A DNA stretch of 64,000 bases from Bacteroidota bacterium (GCA_016707685.1 JADJHE010000013.1:47866-111865); one strand, 5' to 3'. Positions 18,644-28,236 are shown, counted from the first letter of the stretch. Made by a program: numbers and translations. Notes: a model not told the origin generated them from the letters alone.

Positions 18644-20419
18644 ATGAAGAATATTTTATTTAAATCTGCTGTAGGAATTCTATTTTCAACAGCAGCGATA
18701 GCACAAAACAGCCTTCCAGTTGGCTTTTCAGCAGATGAATTACAAGATATGCAACGCCTAGATTTTGTTCCGCCATTTTATGCACCACAAGGAATCACAA
18801 CACCACCAACTCTTCCAGTACGTAACATGGCGCAATGGGAAGAAATACAAGCCCTTACTATTACTTGGAGAGATTACGATGCCGTTCACCGCGAAATTGT
18901 TCGAGCTGCACGAAAAGAGACAACAGTTATTATCAACTGTAATACAACCACAGGAAGTACTTTTTACGAAGATTCAACTGCTATTAAAAATTACCTAACC
19001 GCAGGTGGAGTTCCATTAACCAATATTCGTTTTAATGCTAAACCATCCAACTCTGTTTGGATTAGAGATTATGGCGCAAACCCATGTTACTTAAATGATG
19101 TTGATTCATTGATTTTAGTGGATTGGAAGTACAATCGCCCAACACGAACAAGCGATGATACTCTTGCACGTTCTATTGCTCGTATGCTCAATATTCCGCT
19201 TTTTGAAACAACAGTAAATCCAACTCAATTAACTCATACTGGTGGTAATTACATGAGTGATGGTATGAATACTGCTTTTTCATCAAAATTGATTTTGACA
19301 GAAAACAGTACAAAAACAGAGGCTCAAATCAACCAAATCATGACTGATTTTATGGGCATAAACAGATACATTAAAATGGAAACATTGCCATTTGATGGCA
19401 TTCACCACATCGATATGCACATGAAATTGTTAAATGAGGAAACCCTATTGGTTGGTGAATACCCTGCTGGTGTGGCAGATGGGCCACAAATAGAAGCAAA
19501 TATTCAATATGTATTGGCAAATTTCAATTCGTCATTTGGTACACCTTACAAAGTAATTCGCATTCCTCAACCTCCAGATCAAAATAATGGTTTTGATTAT
19601 CCAGATGGAAATGGAAACTATTTAACGTATACCAACTCTACCATTATAAACAAAACTGTAATCGTTCCTCAGTTTTATGCGGAATATGATACAACAGCTA
19701 TTCGTATATGGAAAGATGCTATGCCTGGATACAACATTGTAGGAATCAATTCAAACCAAACAATTTCAGCAAGTGGTTCATTGCATTGCATTACTCACTC
19801 TGTTGGTGTTCAAAATCCATTGCGTATTGTTCATCAAAATTTACCAAATACCACAAATACTACAACGCCATATCAAGTAGATGCATTGGTACAACATAAA
19901 TCAGGAATTCAGTTTGCTACTTTGTACTATACTACCGACACAGCAAACATCCCATTCACAGCTGTTAGCATGAGCTTAACCAATGTTGCAAATGATACTT
20001 GGACTGGCTTCATTCCAGCACAACCAGCAGGAACACATGTATTCTATTACATTTTAGGGCATGCGAATTCTGGCAAAGAACAAGTTCGTCCGATGCCTGC
20101 TCCAGAAGGTAATTTTGAATTTGATGTATTGGGTGGAACAACTGGTATTTCCGAAACAGCTTCATTCGAAATGAAAGCGGCTTATCCAAATCCATCGCAC
20201 GGAATTACATGTATTCCGGTATCGATAAACAAAGCAACAAAAGGAAGTATTAAATTGTATGATGTATTAGGAAACTATGTATCAACAATATTTGAAGGTG
20301 ACTTAGTTAGCGGAGAGAAAAACTACTTCTTAAACAGTATTGGAATGAGTTCTGGAGCTTACTTCATTGTTCTTGAAACTACAGAAAACAGATTAACACA
20401 AAAATTAATGATTCGTTAG
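18644..20419 (+). CDS. T9SS-exported agmatine/peptidylarginine deiminase-family protein
   Basis: The 591-residue protein has a signal peptide (cut near AIAQ, residue 20), a deiminase domain (about 55-390), an Ig-like domain (about 405-495) and a type A T9SS sorting domain (SFEMKAAYPNPSHG to the end, KLMIR). Guanidino-group-modifying enzymes of this family turn arginine, agmatine or peptidyl-arginine into citrulline or carbamoylputrescine plus ammonia. All catalytic positions are present: Asp142 in WIRDYG, His255 and Asp257 in HHIDMHMK, Asn331 in YTNST, and Cys382 in GSLHCITH. The order deiminase, Ig-like fold, sorting domain is that of Porphyromonas gingivalis PPAD. Whether it acts on proteins or on agmatine is not decided by sequence. 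Confidence 0.88.
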   Translation: MKNILFKSAVGILFSTAAIAQNSLPVGFSADELQDMQRLDFVPPFYAPQGITTPPTLPVRNMAQWEEIQALTITWRDYDAVHREIVRAARKETTVIINCNTTTGSTFYEDSTAIKNYLTAGGVPLTNIRFNAKPSNSVWIRDYGANPCYLNDVDSLILVDWKYNRPTRTSDDTLARSIARMLNIPLFETTVNPTQLTHTGGNYMSDGMNTAFSSKLILTENSTKTEAQINQIMTDFMGINRYIKMETLPFDGIHHIDMHMKLLNEETLLVGEYPAGVADGPQIEANIQYVLANFNSSFGTPYKVIRIPQPPDQNNGFDYPDGNGNYLTYTNSTIINKTVIVPQFYAEYDTTAIRIWKDAMPGYNIVGINSNQTISASGSLHCITHSVGVQNPLRIVHQNLPNTTNTTTPYQVDALVQHKSGIQFATLYYTTDTANIPFTAVSMSLTNVANDTWTGFIPAQPAGTHVFYYILGHANSGKEQVRPMPAPEGNFEFDVLGGTTGISETASFEMKAAYPNPSHGITCIPVSINKATKGSIKLYDVLGNYVSTIFEGDLVSGEKNYFLNSIGMSSGAYFIVLETTENRLTQKLMIR

Positions 20420-20425
20420 TCAAAC

Positions 20426-20484
20426 TGCACACTAAAATAAAAATCCCCAACAAATTTTGTTGGGGATTTTTATTTTAGTGTGCA
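20426..20484. terminator. Perfect 29-bp-arm hairpin, bidirectional terminator
   Basis: Positions 20426-20454 and 20456-20484 are exact reverse complements around a single central base. The core is CCCCAACA/TGTTGGGG flanked by A/T tracts, which gives terminators in both directions for the convergent deiminase and hypothetical genes. The last four codons of the minus-strand gene lie inside it. Confidence 0.9.
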
Positions 20485-20807
20485 TCAAAAAAGGAACTCC
20501 TACTATTACAATATTGAATTTTGTCTTCCAGAATTTGAATTGCCTTTTGAGCAGTTCTGCTGCTAAAAGAAGCTTCCATATTCTCCTGAACTACTTCTAT
20601 TAACATCGATAATTCTCGCATATCCTGCATGTATGCATCTGATTTCAATAAAAAAAAGTTTCGCTTAACTGAATCGTATATTATTAAAAAATAGGCATCT
20701 TCATTTTCATAATCAAATACAACATCTGCAGAAAAAGCAGAAGGCAAACGACCTTCTTTTTCAAGAAAATCATAAATAAATTCATTATTCGAAATAAAAC
20801 TAATCAT
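20475..20807 (-). CDS. Small conserved hypothetical protein
   Basis: The 110-residue protein is acidic and soluble with no signal peptide or membrane segment. It reads NNEFIYDFLEKEGRLPSAF, then DYENEDAYFLIIYD, RNFFLLKSDAYMQDM and LEVIQ-like helices near the end (KAIQILEDKIQYCNSRSSFFD). I do not recognise a family. It begins at the stop codon of the rRNA methyltransferase gene (one-base overlap, TAATG type), so it is translated from the same message. Its stop codon lies within the terminator hairpin. Confidence 0.6.
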   Translation of the reverse strand: MISFISNNEFIYDFLEKEGRLPSAFSADVVFDYENEDAYFLIIYDSVKRNFFLLKSDAYMQDMRELSMLIEVVQENMEASFSSRTAQKAIQILEDKIQYCNSRSSFFDAH

Positions 20808-22000
20808 TAGTTCAATCGTTTTAATTTAGCCATGTAAAAGCCATCAAAGCCATCGCTTGCCAATATTTTTTTGTCTTCTATTAAAATAAAATTAGGATGA
20901 GATTGCAGAAACAACTCTACTTGTTTTTGATTTTCGGATGGCAGGATACTACAAGTAGCATACACCATTATACCTTCTGGCTTCAACATCTCTGAATAAG
21001 ATGCAATAATTTGTTCCTGTGTTTTTTTTATTTCATTGATAAACCCTTCTGTGAGTTTCCATTTTGCATCAGGGTTTCTTCGAATGACTCCCAAGCCTGA
21101 ACAAGGTACATCCAATAACAATCTATCGGCAGAAGATTTTAGTTGCTGAATAGCTGTTTCATTCACCACACGTGTTTTAATAATACTAACTCCTGCACGT
21201 TCGGCTCTTCGGTGCAGTTCTTTTAATTTGCGTTCCTCCACATCCATCGAAATAAGATGACCTTTATTATGCATCATTGCAGCAATATGTAAGGACTTCC
21301 CACCTGCACCTGCACACGCATCAATAACAGTCATTCCTTCCTTAACTTCTAAAAACGGACTAATTAATTGAGAAGATGCATCTTGAATTTCAATTAAACC
21401 TTGTTTGTATTCTTTTAATGATTGAATGTTCTGACGTTTTACCAATCGCAATGCATCAGCATAATCAGAAATCAATTCAGTTTCAATTCCCTGCTCTTGC
21501 AACAATCGCTGAACGCTCTCTTTCTTCGTTTTTAAGGTATTTACTCGCAACACAACAGCTGCTTCAATATTCAATGCACACGCTTCTTTTTCCCACACCT
21601 CTTCCCCTAATTCTTTTACCATCAACTCATCCAACCAATCAGGGTAGGCTTCTCGGTATTTTCTTACTTGCTTTACAGAACTTGCTTTTTCTAAAATCCA
21701 CACTTTCTCCAAGCCATTAAACTCTTCCCAATCAGGTATATCATTCCCATTCAATACCTGATAAATTCCAATTAATTTATGAAAGCGATTTGCCGTTGTT
21801 TCGCCTAAAATTTCATTCAATAATCGCCACCAACGAACAATTCCATAGGTTGTTACTGCGATAAATCGCCTATCACGGGAGCCCCATTTGGGATTCTGTT
21901 TTAGTACATGTTCAACCGCTTTATCGGCATAAACACCTTCCACAAATATTTGTTGGAGGGTGTCGACAACCGCTTGAACGAGTGATTTATGAAGTTTCAT
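20807..22000 (-). CDS. RsmB/NSUN-family RNA cytosine-C5 methyltransferase
   Basis: The 397-residue enzyme has an N-terminal NusB-like helical region and a C-terminal Rossmann methyltransferase. It methylates cytosine at C5 in rRNA (RsmB makes m5C967 in 16S rRNA) using two cysteines. Motifs in order are VIDACAGAGGKSLHIAAMM (SAM loop), ISMDVEERKLKELHRRAERAG, LLLDVPCSGLGVIRRNPDAKW (catalytic Cys in motif IV) and YATCSILPSENQKQVELFL (second Cys in motif VI). Length fits RsmB rather than a short NSUN protein, but the exact target base is not proved. It is divergent from recR. Confidence 0.88.
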   Translation of the reverse strand: MKLHKSLVQAVVDTLQQIFVEGVYADKAVEHVLKQNPKWGSRDRRFIAVTTYGIVRWWRLLNEILGETTANRFHKLIGIYQVLNGNDIPDWEEFNGLEKVWILEKASSVKQVRKYREAYPDWLDELMVKELGEEVWEKEACALNIEAAVVLRVNTLKTKKESVQRLLQEQGIETELISDYADALRLVKRQNIQSLKEYKQGLIEIQDASSQLISPFLEVKEGMTVIDACAGAGGKSLHIAAMMHNKGHLISMDVEERKLKELHRRAERAGVSIIKTRVVNETAIQQLKSSADRLLLDVPCSGLGVIRRNPDAKWKLTEGFINEIKKTQEQIIASYSEMLKPEGIMVYATCSILPSENQKQVELFLQSHPNFILIEDKKILASDGFDGFYMAKLKRLN

Positions 22001-22028
22001 TTGATTTAATTAACTAACAACTGTGTAA

Positions 22029-22040
22029 AAATACGTATTT
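22029..22040. promoter_or_regulatory. AAATACGTATTT palindrome in the rsmB-like/recR intergenic region
   Basis: A perfect 12-base palindrome in the 94-base gap between the divergent methyltransferase and recR genes. The same 12-mer recurs at 57459-57470 in another divergent promoter region. No known regulator is assigned. Confidence 0.35.
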
Positions 22041-22094
22041 GTTATTGCATATTACTCGATATTTTATAGCCAAAAAAAGTGTAATTTTAAGGCT

Positions 22095-22715
22095 ATGAAT
22101 TTTTCCTCCAAATTAATTGAAGAAGCCGTAAATGAGTTCAGTAAGTTGCCTGGTGTAGGTAAGCGTACTGCACTACGTTTTGTTTTGCATTTAATGAAAC
22201 AAAACACAGCCGATGTAAATCAGTTTGGAAATGCATTTATAAAATTACGCAACGATTTACGTTATTGCGAAAAGTGCCACAATGTGTCCGATAAACCTTT
22301 ATGTGATGTTTGTGCAAATCCTCATCGCGACCAAAGCACTGTATGTATTGTAGAAGATATACGTGATGTAATGGCTATTGAAAACACACAACAATATAGA
22401 GGCATTTATCACGTTTTAGGTGGGATTATTTCACCAATGGATGGAATTGGACCGAGTGATTTAACTATTGAATCATTGGTAACCAAAGCTGCTACCGGTG
22501 AAATCAAAGAGGTTATAATGGCATTAAGCACAACAATGGAAGGCGATACAACCAATTTTTACATATACAAGCGCTTAAAAGATTATGGCATTTCAATGAG
22601 TACAATCGCTCGTGGAATTGCCATTGGTGATGAACTCGAATATGCCGATGAGATAACCTTAGGTCGCTCAATTATTAACCGTACTCCTTACGAGAACACT
22701 TTACAAATGAAATGA
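22095..22715 (+). CDS. recR: Recombination mediator RecR
   Basis: RecR works with RecF and RecO to load RecA on gapped DNA. The 206-residue protein has the N-terminal helix-hairpin-helix (FSKLPGVGKRTALRFVLHLM), a four-cysteine zinc finger (YCEKCHNVSDKPLCDVC), a Toprim domain (STVCIVEDIRDVMAIE, YHVLGGIISPMDGIGP) and the C-terminal GDELEYADEITLGRSIINRTPY. This is full length. Its stop overlaps the next gene's ATG in an ATGA junction, so it is translationally coupled to the glycosyltransferase, which is unusual company for recR but could simply be a shared promoter. Confidence 0.95.
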   Translation: MNFSSKLIEEAVNEFSKLPGVGKRTALRFVLHLMKQNTADVNQFGNAFIKLRNDLRYCEKCHNVSDKPLCDVCANPHRDQSTVCIVEDIRDVMAIENTQQYRGIYHVLGGIISPMDGIGPSDLTIESLVTKAATGEIKEVIMALSTTMEGDTTNFYIYKRLKDYGISMSTIARGIAIGDELEYADEITLGRSIINRTPYENTLQMK

Positions 22716-24667
22716 AGTTAAGTGTTATCATAGTTAATTACAATGTTCAACATTTTTTAGAGCAGTGCTTGCACTCTGTTCGTAAAGCATCTAAAAATGT
22801 TTCGCTCGAAGTCTTTGTTGTCGACAACAACTCGGTGGATGGATCGGTGGAGATGGTTAAAGAAAAATTTCCAGAAGTTTTATTAATTGAAAATAAAAAA
22901 AATACAGGTTTTTCATACGCGAATAACCAAGCAATAAAAGTATCAAAGGGAGAATATGTATTGTTATTGAATCCTGATACTGTAGTTGAAGAAGATACCT
23001 TTGAAAAAGTAATTGGATTCATGGATGCTCATCCCAATGCGGGCGGATTAGGAGTAAAAATGCTAGATGGCAAAGGAAACTTTTTACCTGAATCTAAAAG
23101 AGGCTTACCTACTCCATCGGTTGCCTTTTATAAAATATTCGGACTTTCGAAATTATTTCCAAAATCAAAAACATTTGGAAAATACCATTTAGGTTATTTG
23201 AACAAAGACCAAACGAATGAAGTTGATATTTTATCGGGTGCTTTTATGCTTATGCGTAAATCTGTACTCGACAAAATAGGCTTGCTGGATGAAACTTTTT
23301 TTATGTATGGAGAGGATATTGATTTATCTTATCGAATTATTTTGGGTGGATATAAAAATTATTACTTCCCTGAAACACGTATTATTCACTACAAAGGCGA
23401 AAGTACAAAAAAAAGCAGTGTTAATTATGTATTTGTTTTTTATAGGGCAATGGTCATATTTGCGGAAAAACATTTTTCACAAAACAATGCTAAATTATTT
23501 TCTTTCCTAATCAATCTGGCAATCTATTTAAGAGCTGGTGCGGCAATTACTGCTCGCTTTTTAAAATCCATAGCATTGCCTACTTTTGACTTTGGAATCA
23601 TTCTAGCTGGACTGTTTTTAATAAAAGACTATTACGAAAAAAATTACAAGTTTATTGAAGGAGGTTCTTATTCTTCCTCACTCGTTGCAATTGCATTTCC
23701 ATCTTATATTTTTATTTGGATGTTTACCGTATACCTCAGTGGCGGCTACGACAAACCCGTTCGCTTGTTTCGAATATTAAGAGGCGTTCTGGTAGGAACA
23801 GGAATTATTTTAATCGGTTATGCTTTATTACCTGAGGAGTATCGTTTTTCGCGAGCATTAATTTTATTAGGAATGGGATGGATTGCCATTGCCTATTTAA
23901 TATCTCGTTTAACATTGCATATTGTTGGCATTAAAGCATACAATCTTAATCCAGACAAAAGTAAACGAATAGCTATTATTGGAACATCTGACGAGTATGA
24001 ACGTGTAAATAATTTACTAAAACAAACCAGTATCAATAGTAGTTTTATTGGTTTTATTAGTGCCGATAAAAATGGGACAAACCATACAAATTATGTAGGA
24101 ACAATTGAACAAATTGAAGAGGTTATTGAAATTTATAAAATCAATGAAGTTATTTTTTGTTCTCGCGATATTTCTTCGCAAGGGATTATTGATTATATGC
24201 ATACACTCGTATCTGCTGATGTAGACTTTAAGATTGCACCTCCAGAAAGCTTATCCATCATTGGAAGTAATTCGATTGATACTGCAGGTGATTTATATAT
24301 TATAGATGTAAATTCGATTAGCAAGCCTAAAAACAAACGCAATAAACGACTGTTCGATTTTTTATCAAGTACGTTGTTTATTATTTTATTTCCTATACTC
24401 GTTTTATTTCAAGAAAACAAACTAGGATTTCTAAAAAACATGCTTTCAGTATTAATTGGGATTAAATCTTGGGTTGGTTATGGCAGCGACAAACATGAAC
24501 ACTTGCCTAAGTTAAAGCCATCTGTACTTTCTCCTGTAGATGCTATAAAAAACAGTAGCATTACTACAGATACACGCAATCGTCTTCATTTAGTTTATTC
24601 TAAAGACTACAAAATAGAAAATGATTTAAATATTATTTGGAAAGCATTTAAGAAGTTAGGGCGCTAA
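22712..24667 (+). CDS. GT2 glycosyltransferase fused to membrane helices and a Rossmann-type domain
   Basis: The 651-residue protein starts with a GT-A family 2 domain of the WbbL rhamnosyltransferase type (LSVIIVNYNVQHFLEQCLHS, VFVVDNNSVDGS, LLLNPDTVVEEDTF, MYGEDIDLSYRI; residues about 1-235). About five hydrophobic helices follow (about 255-410). Then comes a Rossmann domain (KRIAIIGTSDEYERVNNLL, NYVGTIEQIEEVIEIYKINEVIFCSRDIS, about 420-520) and a tail with KNKRNKRLFDFLSSTLFIILFP. The Rossmann domain and tail resemble the CoA-binding-like domain of polyprenyl glycosylphosphotransferases, but the catalytic sugar-transferase domain is missing. It likely adds a sugar to a lipid-linked surface glycan at the inner membrane. 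Confidence 0.8.
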   Translation: MKLSVIIVNYNVQHFLEQCLHSVRKASKNVSLEVFVVDNNSVDGSVEMVKEKFPEVLLIENKKNTGFSYANNQAIKVSKGEYVLLLNPDTVVEEDTFEKVIGFMDAHPNAGGLGVKMLDGKGNFLPESKRGLPTPSVAFYKIFGLSKLFPKSKTFGKYHLGYLNKDQTNEVDILSGAFMLMRKSVLDKIGLLDETFFMYGEDIDLSYRIILGGYKNYYFPETRIIHYKGESTKKSSVNYVFVFYRAMVIFAEKHFSQNNAKLFSFLINLAIYLRAGAAITARFLKSIALPTFDFGIILAGLFLIKDYYEKNYKFIEGGSYSSSLVAIAFPSYIFIWMFTVYLSGGYDKPVRLFRILRGVLVGTGIILIGYALLPEEYRFSRALILLGMGWIAIAYLISRLTLHIVGIKAYNLNPDKSKRIAIIGTSDEYERVNNLLKQTSINSSFIGFISADKNGTNHTNYVGTIEQIEEVIEIYKINEVIFCSRDISSQGIIDYMHTLVSADVDFKIAPPESLSIIGSNSIDTAGDLYIIDVNSISKPKNKRNKRLFDFLSSTLFIILFPILVLFQENKLGFLKNMLSVLIGIKSWVGYGSDKHEHLPKLKPSVLSPVDAIKNSSITTDTRNRLHLVYSKDYKIENDLNIIWKAFKKLGR

Positions 24668-24681
24668 TCGTAGCTGTCACG

Positions 24682-26772
24682 TCATCGAATAACTGTCACA
24701 AAGCCTGTCTTTTTATTTTCTGAATTATTATTATTTTTAGAAACAATAATATAGAAATAAGTCCCAGCTGCTGCTATATTTCCTGAAATTCTCCCATCCC
24801 AACTTTCATCAATATTTGTAGATTCAAAAACTTTTTGTCCCCATCTATTATATACAAGTATAGAATAGGATTCAACACAATAGCCTGAATTTCCAACAAC
24901 AAAAAAATCATTTTTACCATCGTCATTGGGGGTAAATACATTTGGCACTTCAGCAAACACCCCATTGAGAGGTTCAATTGCAACTGTTGTAATAATTATG
25001 CTATCACAACCAAAGGCAGTTAAAACCGTATCGGTATAAATTCCTGCATCAAAAATCAAATCTCCGCCTGGCAACAAATACTTATCCCCAGAACATAAAA
25101 CAACATTTTCTGCAATTGTAACAGTTGTTTGAAAACTTAAATTTGAAATAATTGTACTATCGCATCCGTTAGCGGCATTCAAAATAGTTGTATATGTTCC
25201 TGGATTAGAAACAACGATCCCATCTGGCAATACATAACTACTTCCTGGGCAAATACCACTATTAATGGTTGTTGAAATAGCATTATTTACACTCAGTGTA
25301 ACCGTAACAATACTATCACAACCAGCTGCATTAACTAAATTACTGACATAAGTACCTGCACTACTTACAACAGCTCCTGAAGGCAATGTATAGGTATTCC
25401 CTGAACAGAAAGATGCGTTGATTGAAACATTAGAAACTGTAGGAGAACAACTTATAATTTTTTGCAATGAAACAGACACCCCAATAGGTGTATTTGTAGT
25501 GTTAGACACATTACTCTTATCTACCTGCACTTGAGGACTAACAACCATCCCCGCAGATTGAACTAAAATAGTACTTGATTTAACACAACAGTTATCAATA
25601 CTACCAAACCTATCCAATTTACAATAAACATATCATATCCACCATTACCAAAACTATTGGTGTAACCAAGTGCTATATAGTTTGTATCTGAAGTTGTTAA
25701 AATTGTACTTAGGTTTTCAATATTTGAATCATCAAATTTTCTTATCCATAGTGTGTTACCTACACTATCGATTCGCATTATTTCGGTAGATAATGATCCA
25801 CTTGGAGCTGATGCATTAATTGTTGAAATAAATCCTTTATCCTCAGCTGTAGATATTGCACCTATATAATTTACACTCGTTGTATTATGATAATAACTCT
25901 TTTGCCATAAATTATTACCCTGATTATCCAAATTGAGCACCCAAAACCTTGTATCCACAGAACCATTTAAACGGTCATAACCACTGCCGATCAAATTACC
26001 ATTCTTATCGTTCATAATAGAATGCATGACATCATTTCCCTGAACCGCCATATGATTTTGTCCACAATCTATTTCCTGCCGTTGTATCAATGGACACAAC
26101 AATTCCATCATGCAATCCTGCACCAAAACAATAGGTATATCCTAATAATAAAATATCTCCAGTACTTGTTAATGCTAAATTTCGAGCAACATTTGTTTGG
26201 GTAGTACCTAAACCACTACCATAACTTCTCTCAAAAAGTGTTGTTCCATTTACATCTATTTTTACTGCGTATAAATATGCTAATTGCTCTCCACCACTAC
26301 CTCCACTGTATCCACAAAGCATGATTCGGTCATTACTCAAAGCTTTCAACTTATGAAAACCATCGGTTGCCGTTGTTCCATATTTTTTTGACCAAATAAG
26401 ATTTCCTAGAGTATCTATTTTTACGCACCACGCATCTTGTCCTCCTATTGTTGCTGTGGTGGTTTGTCCTACCAAGTAATAATTCGAATTTAATTCTATG
26501 CAGCCATTAAATCGCTCATTACCTGTATTACTAAATGTTTTAGACCATTGCACCGTTCCATTTTTGTCAATCTTTACTACTAAACCATCTTCTCCAACTG
26601 CTGTACCTCCTGTCGTATATCCTACAAGTAAAAACCCTTTATCAGCAGTTTCAATCATATGGGTACCATATTCATTTCCGGTTCCACCAATAGAAATTTT
26701 AAATGAACTTGCATAAAAATTGAATTGAATAAAAATAAACAGAATGAAAAAGATGAGTTTTCTAATTGTCAT
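24682..26772 (-). CDS. Secreted protein with gliding-motility-type C-terminal domain, two frameshifts
   Basis: Three frames join into about 700 residues. The signal peptide is MTIRKLIFFILFIFIQFNFY. Residues to about 400 carry repeats of the type GDGLVVKIDKNGTVQWSKTFSNTG, DAWCVKIDTLGNLIWSKKYG, DGIVVSIDT and WLRKFD, a beta-propeller-like series seen in Bacteroidota secreted proteins. Next are four repeats with CDS(I/T)xxxxL and GxYxxxLxNAxGC, spaced about 75 residues apart. The end, VPNVFTPNDDGKNDFFVV to GTYFYIIVSKN, is the gliding-motility-associated (type B) T9SS sorting domain. Breaks are near 26035 (extra G) and 25620 (missing A); repaired text reads SYGGSGNDVMHS and MFIVKLDRFGS. It is probably a surface or adhesive protein. 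Confidence 0.85.
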
Positions 26773-26835
26773 AATAAATGGAAAGAAAGTGATTTTTATA
26801 TAAACAAAATTACAAATAAAATCAAACCGTTAAGG

Positions 26836-27348
26836 CTATCTTTTTGCTGATTTTGCTTGCAATAACAAATCAAACAATTGTGCTGTCGCTACAGCATCTC
26901 CTTCAGCCCTATGTCTCGCATGATTCGGAATCCCTAATGCATTACACAATTTACCCAAGCTATACGAATCATGACCAGGCAAAAGTTTTCTACTCATTTG
27001 AACGGTACATAATTTTTCGCGTTCATAATTAAAACCTAAGGATGCGAATTCTGCTTTCACAAAATTATAGTCAAAACTCACATTGTGTGCTACAAATATT
27101 TTTTCATCTGTAATACGATGTATGTGTTTGGCTATTTGATGAAACTTAGGTGCATCTTTCACCATTTCATTGGTGATTCCTGTAATATTCGTATAAATGG
27201 GCGTTATGTAACATTCTGGATTCACCAGAGAAGTGAATTTATCCACAACACTTAATCCATCATGCACTAAAACACAAATTTCGGTAATTCGTCCGTTGGG
27301 ATAATTAAACTTCCCTCCGCATGTTTCAATATCGATAATGGCAAACAT
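26836..27348 (-). CDS. DnaQ-like DEDDh 3'-5' exonuclease
   Basis: The 170-residue protein is a stand-alone DEDDh exonuclease of the DNA polymerase III epsilon type. The three exonuclease motifs are present: ExoI AIIDIETCGG (Asp and Glu for two metals), ExoII VAHNVSFDYNFVKAE, and ExoIII ARHRAEGDAVATAQLF with the His and Asp. It has no C-terminal helicase or UvrC domain, unlike larger DinG or epsilon-UvrC fusions. It may proofread or trim 3' ends in repair or degrade small oligonucleotides; its neighbours do not fix the role, though a DNA-damage-type module lies next upstream. Confidence 0.85.
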   Translation of the reverse strand: MFAIIDIETCGGKFNYPNGRITEICVLVHDGLSVVDKFTSLVNPECYITPIYTNITGITNEMVKDAPKFHQIAKHIHRITDEKIFVAHNVSFDYNFVKAEFASLGFNYEREKLCTVQMSRKLLPGHDSYSLGKLCNALGIPNHARHRAEGDAVATAQLFDLLLQAKSAKR

Positions 27349-27404
27349 TTCTGCTTTTCTTTTTTTGTAAAGATAAGAGAGAATTTTAATTTTTTGAAAA
27401 GAAT

Positions 27405-27435
27405 GAAAAAAGGCAGTTATTTCTAACTGCCTTTT
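27405..27435 (-). terminator. Rho-independent terminator of the S24 repressor gene
   Basis: AAAAGGCAGTTA and TAACTGCCTTTT (27408-27419, 27424-27435) form a 12-bp stem with a four-base loop. The minus strand ends in a T run, so it terminates the leftward repressor transcript. Confidence 0.88.
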
Positions 27436-27446
27436 AAACTTAAAGC

Positions 27447-28211
27447 TTAACTCTTTTTACTCATCTCCACTCTATAGGATTGTAAAAACTTAATCATGCT
27501 GTCTACATTTAAATCCTGAGGACGAAACTCCCCAATATTTAAGCTGCATACGAATCCCCATACTTCAATGATATCTTCGTTGGGAATAACGTAAGGCTCA
27601 TAAGCAGGATTATCGGAATGAAATTCGAAAATTTCATTTGAATTTTTCTTTTGACGCAATAAACGTTTATAAACCAAACCATCATTTTTGGTAAGCACAA
27701 TGTAGGTTTGTCCATCCTTGATTTCACTTAGTGATTCTAAATACTTTCCCACTACGGTTGAACCATCTTTTAGTGGAGGCATTGAATCCCCTTTTATCCC
27801 AAACGCACGATGTTTGCCTACAATTTTAAATGGAAGATTCATGATGGGCAATTCCTTTATAAATTCAGGATCGGCATAACCATTTAAATAACCTGCAGAT
27901 GCTTTTAAAGGTACCACTTCAATTAAATCGTTTCCAAAACTATCTACCGTAATTGGAAATAGGATTCTGTTTTTACCAATTTTGATTAGTGACTGTAAAT
28001 CCGTTTTCGCTAAATCGGCTCTTACCAATGCATCAATTGCCACATGAAAATAATCGGCAATGGTAATTAGTAAATCGTAAGGCGGTTCGGCTCTACCTTC
28101 TTCATATGAACCCAATCTTGAACGTGGAATATCTAATTCTGTAGATAATTGTTCTTGAGACAGCTTTTTTAGTGTCCTCAAAACCCTAATGTTTTTGGCT
28201 ATTTTTGACAT
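27447..28211 (-). CDS. XRE-family repressor with S24 (LexA-like) autoprotease domain
   Basis: The 254-residue protein joins an N-terminal HTH_3 domain (SQEQLSTELDIPRSRLGSYE, residues 18-37) to a C-terminal S24 peptidase. The serine of the catalytic dyad is Ser143 in KGDSMPP and the lysine is Lys182 in YKRLL. An Ala106-Gly107 pair in KASAGYLNGY fits the LexA/UmuD self-cleavage site. Proteins of this type repress stress or DNA-damage genes until RecA filaments or another signal trigger cleavage. The ATG at 28211 is chosen over an upstream GTG (28229) because the promoter and operators lie there. It is divergent from the Y-family polymerase. Confidence 0.88.
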   Translation of the reverse strand: MSKIAKNIRVLRTLKKLSQEQLSTELDIPRSRLGSYEEGRAEPPYDLLITIADYFHVAIDALVRADLAKTDLQSLIKIGKNRILFPITVDSFGNDLIEVVPLKASAGYLNGYADPEFIKELPIMNLPFKIVGKHRAFGIKGDSMPPLKDGSTVVGKYLESLSEIKDGQTYIVLTKNDGLVYKRLLRQKKNSNEIFEFHSDNPAYEPYVIPNEDIIEVWGFVCSLNIGEFRPQDLNVDSMIKFLQSYRVEMSKKS

Positions 28212-28228
28212 TGCTAAATATTTTAGCA
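28212..28228. promoter_or_regulatory. Operator palindrome 1 of the S24 repressor
   Basis: TGCTAAATATTTTAGCA is a perfect inverted repeat (arms TGCTAAA/TTTAGCA, three-base centre). It lies directly in front of the repressor's ATG and just downstream of its -7 element, covering the likely transcription start. Confidence 0.6.
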
Positions 28229-28236
28229 CAAATATA
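28229..28236 (-). promoter_or_regulatory. -7 element of the S24 repressor gene
   Basis: The minus strand reads TATATTTG, a full TAnnTTTG match. It lies between two palindromes sharing a (G/A)CTAA core, as expected for an autorepressed promoter. Confidence 0.5.
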
